From Candidatus Omnitrophota bacterium (GTDB taxonomy: Bacteria; Omnitrophota; Gorgyraeia; Tantalellales; Tantalellaceae): a stretch of 6,236 nucleotides of DNA. The notes under the pieces were generated by a model, which did no database searches, had not been told where the DNA came from, and worked only from the letters and a program-made list of their open reading frames with translations. The stretch covers positions 1 to 6,236 of the forward strand of contig JAGLIU010000174.1 of NCBI GenBank assembly GCA_023142805.1, read 5' to 3'. Positions 5,918 to 6,236 of the stretch are shown here, piece by piece. The position numbers were made by a program, and so were the translations under genes. Within the stretch, counting starts at the first letter, position 1. Each line of letters begins with the position of its first letter.

Positions 5918-6236
5918 TTTTTTCCGCCCTTCTCTTTCTCTTCCGATTTTACCTGACTCAGCAAAAACATTACAGCCATTCTGACAGCTACTCCGTTAGT
6001 TACCTGGTCAAGAATAACAGAATATTTCCCGTCAGCAACATCATGACTAAGCTCTACCCCCCTGTTTATGGGCCCGGGATGCATAACAAGGATATCAGGT
6101 TTTGCTTTTCTCATGCGTTCTACTGTCAGGCCGAAATAATGCGAATATTCCCGCACCGATGGAAACGGATTACCGCCAAGCCGCTCGAACTGTATCCGAA
6201 GCATATTAATAACATCGACCTTTTCGATAACCTCAT
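5914..6236 (-). CDS. pyrB: Aspartate carbamoyltransferase catalytic subunit (partial, N-terminus cut by window edge)
   Basis: PyrB makes N-carbamoyl-aspartate from carbamoyl phosphate and aspartate, the committed step of the pathway. Only the last 106 residues are inside the window, about a third of the usual 300 or so; the frame stays open to the right edge, so the ATG at 6204 is an internal methionine, not the start. The fragment is part of the aspartate-binding domain: DVINMLRIQFER carries the Arg and Gln that correspond to E. coli Arg229 and Gln231, FPSVREYSHYFGL follows, then VMHPGPINRGVE (the 240s-loop region) and the C-terminal helix DQVTNGVAVRMAVMFLL. The lysine- and glutamate-rich tail KSEEKEKGGKK is variable. 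The carbamoyl phosphate site lies outside the window and cannot be checked. Its TGA stop overlaps the pyrC ATG by 4 bp. Confidence 0.95.
   Translation of the reverse strand, partial: EVIEKVDVINMLRIQFERLGGNPFPSVREYSHYFGLTVERMRKAKPDILVMHPGPINRGVELSHDVADGKYSVILDQVTNGVAVRMAVMFLLSQVKSEEKEKGGKK

Noticed and set aside
6202..6204. ATG at 6204 as the start of a 96-residue protein
   Set aside because: The frame continues upstream to the window edge with family-consistent residues (DVIN before MLRIQFER), so this Met is internal to pyrB.

Overview
The window is the downstream part of a de novo pyrimidine (UMP) biosynthesis cluster followed by the start of a V-type ATPase cluster. Every gene I can support lies on the minus strand, so biological reading order runs from position 6236 down to 1.

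Layout, in transcription order: 3' part of pyrB (aspartate carbamoyltransferase, cut by the right edge); pyrC (dihydroorotase, overlapping pyrB by 4 bp); a 125-bp gap holding a striking 16-bp perfect inverted repeat that begins inside the pyrC stop codon; pyrK and pyrD (electron-transfer and catalytic subunits of the NAD-linked class 1B dihydroorotate dehydrogenase); pyrF (OMP decarboxylase); a 224-bp gap with degenerate short repeats; pyrE (orotate phosphoribosyltransferase of the Thermus-like type with a C-terminal CPLC segment); a terminator-like hairpin; then the V-ATPase peripheral-stalk subunit E gene and a DUF2764-type gene cut by the left edge.

Together pyrB, C, K/D, E and F cover carbamoyl phosphate to UMP: carbamoyl-aspartate, dihydroorotate, orotate, OMP, UMP. 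The carbamoyl phosphate synthetase genes carA/carB, which sit between pyrC and pyrK in Bacillus-type operons, are not in the window, and no pyrR or PyrR-type attenuator is visible; either could lie beyond the right edge. The V-ATPase part has the bacterial gene order E then DUF2764 that I associate with chlamydiae, spirochaetes and several uncultured phyla.

Organism: a bacterium with moderately AT-rich DNA (about 40% GC by eye), lysine- and glutamate-rich proteins, a bacterial V-ATPase with DUF2764, class 1B DHODH and a Thermus-like PyrE. This fits an anaerobic or uncultured lineage of the Omnitrophota/Elusimicrobiota/PVC/spirochaete kind; it is an inference and I cannot name a genus.

No tRNA, rRNA, CRISPR array, transposase gene or phage gene was seen. 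The core genes look intact and ordinary; the second-look signals are the pyrC-pyrK hairpin, the pyrE terminator that also encloses a 12-codon frame, the unexplained pyrF-pyrE gap, and the uncharacterised DUF2764 protein.
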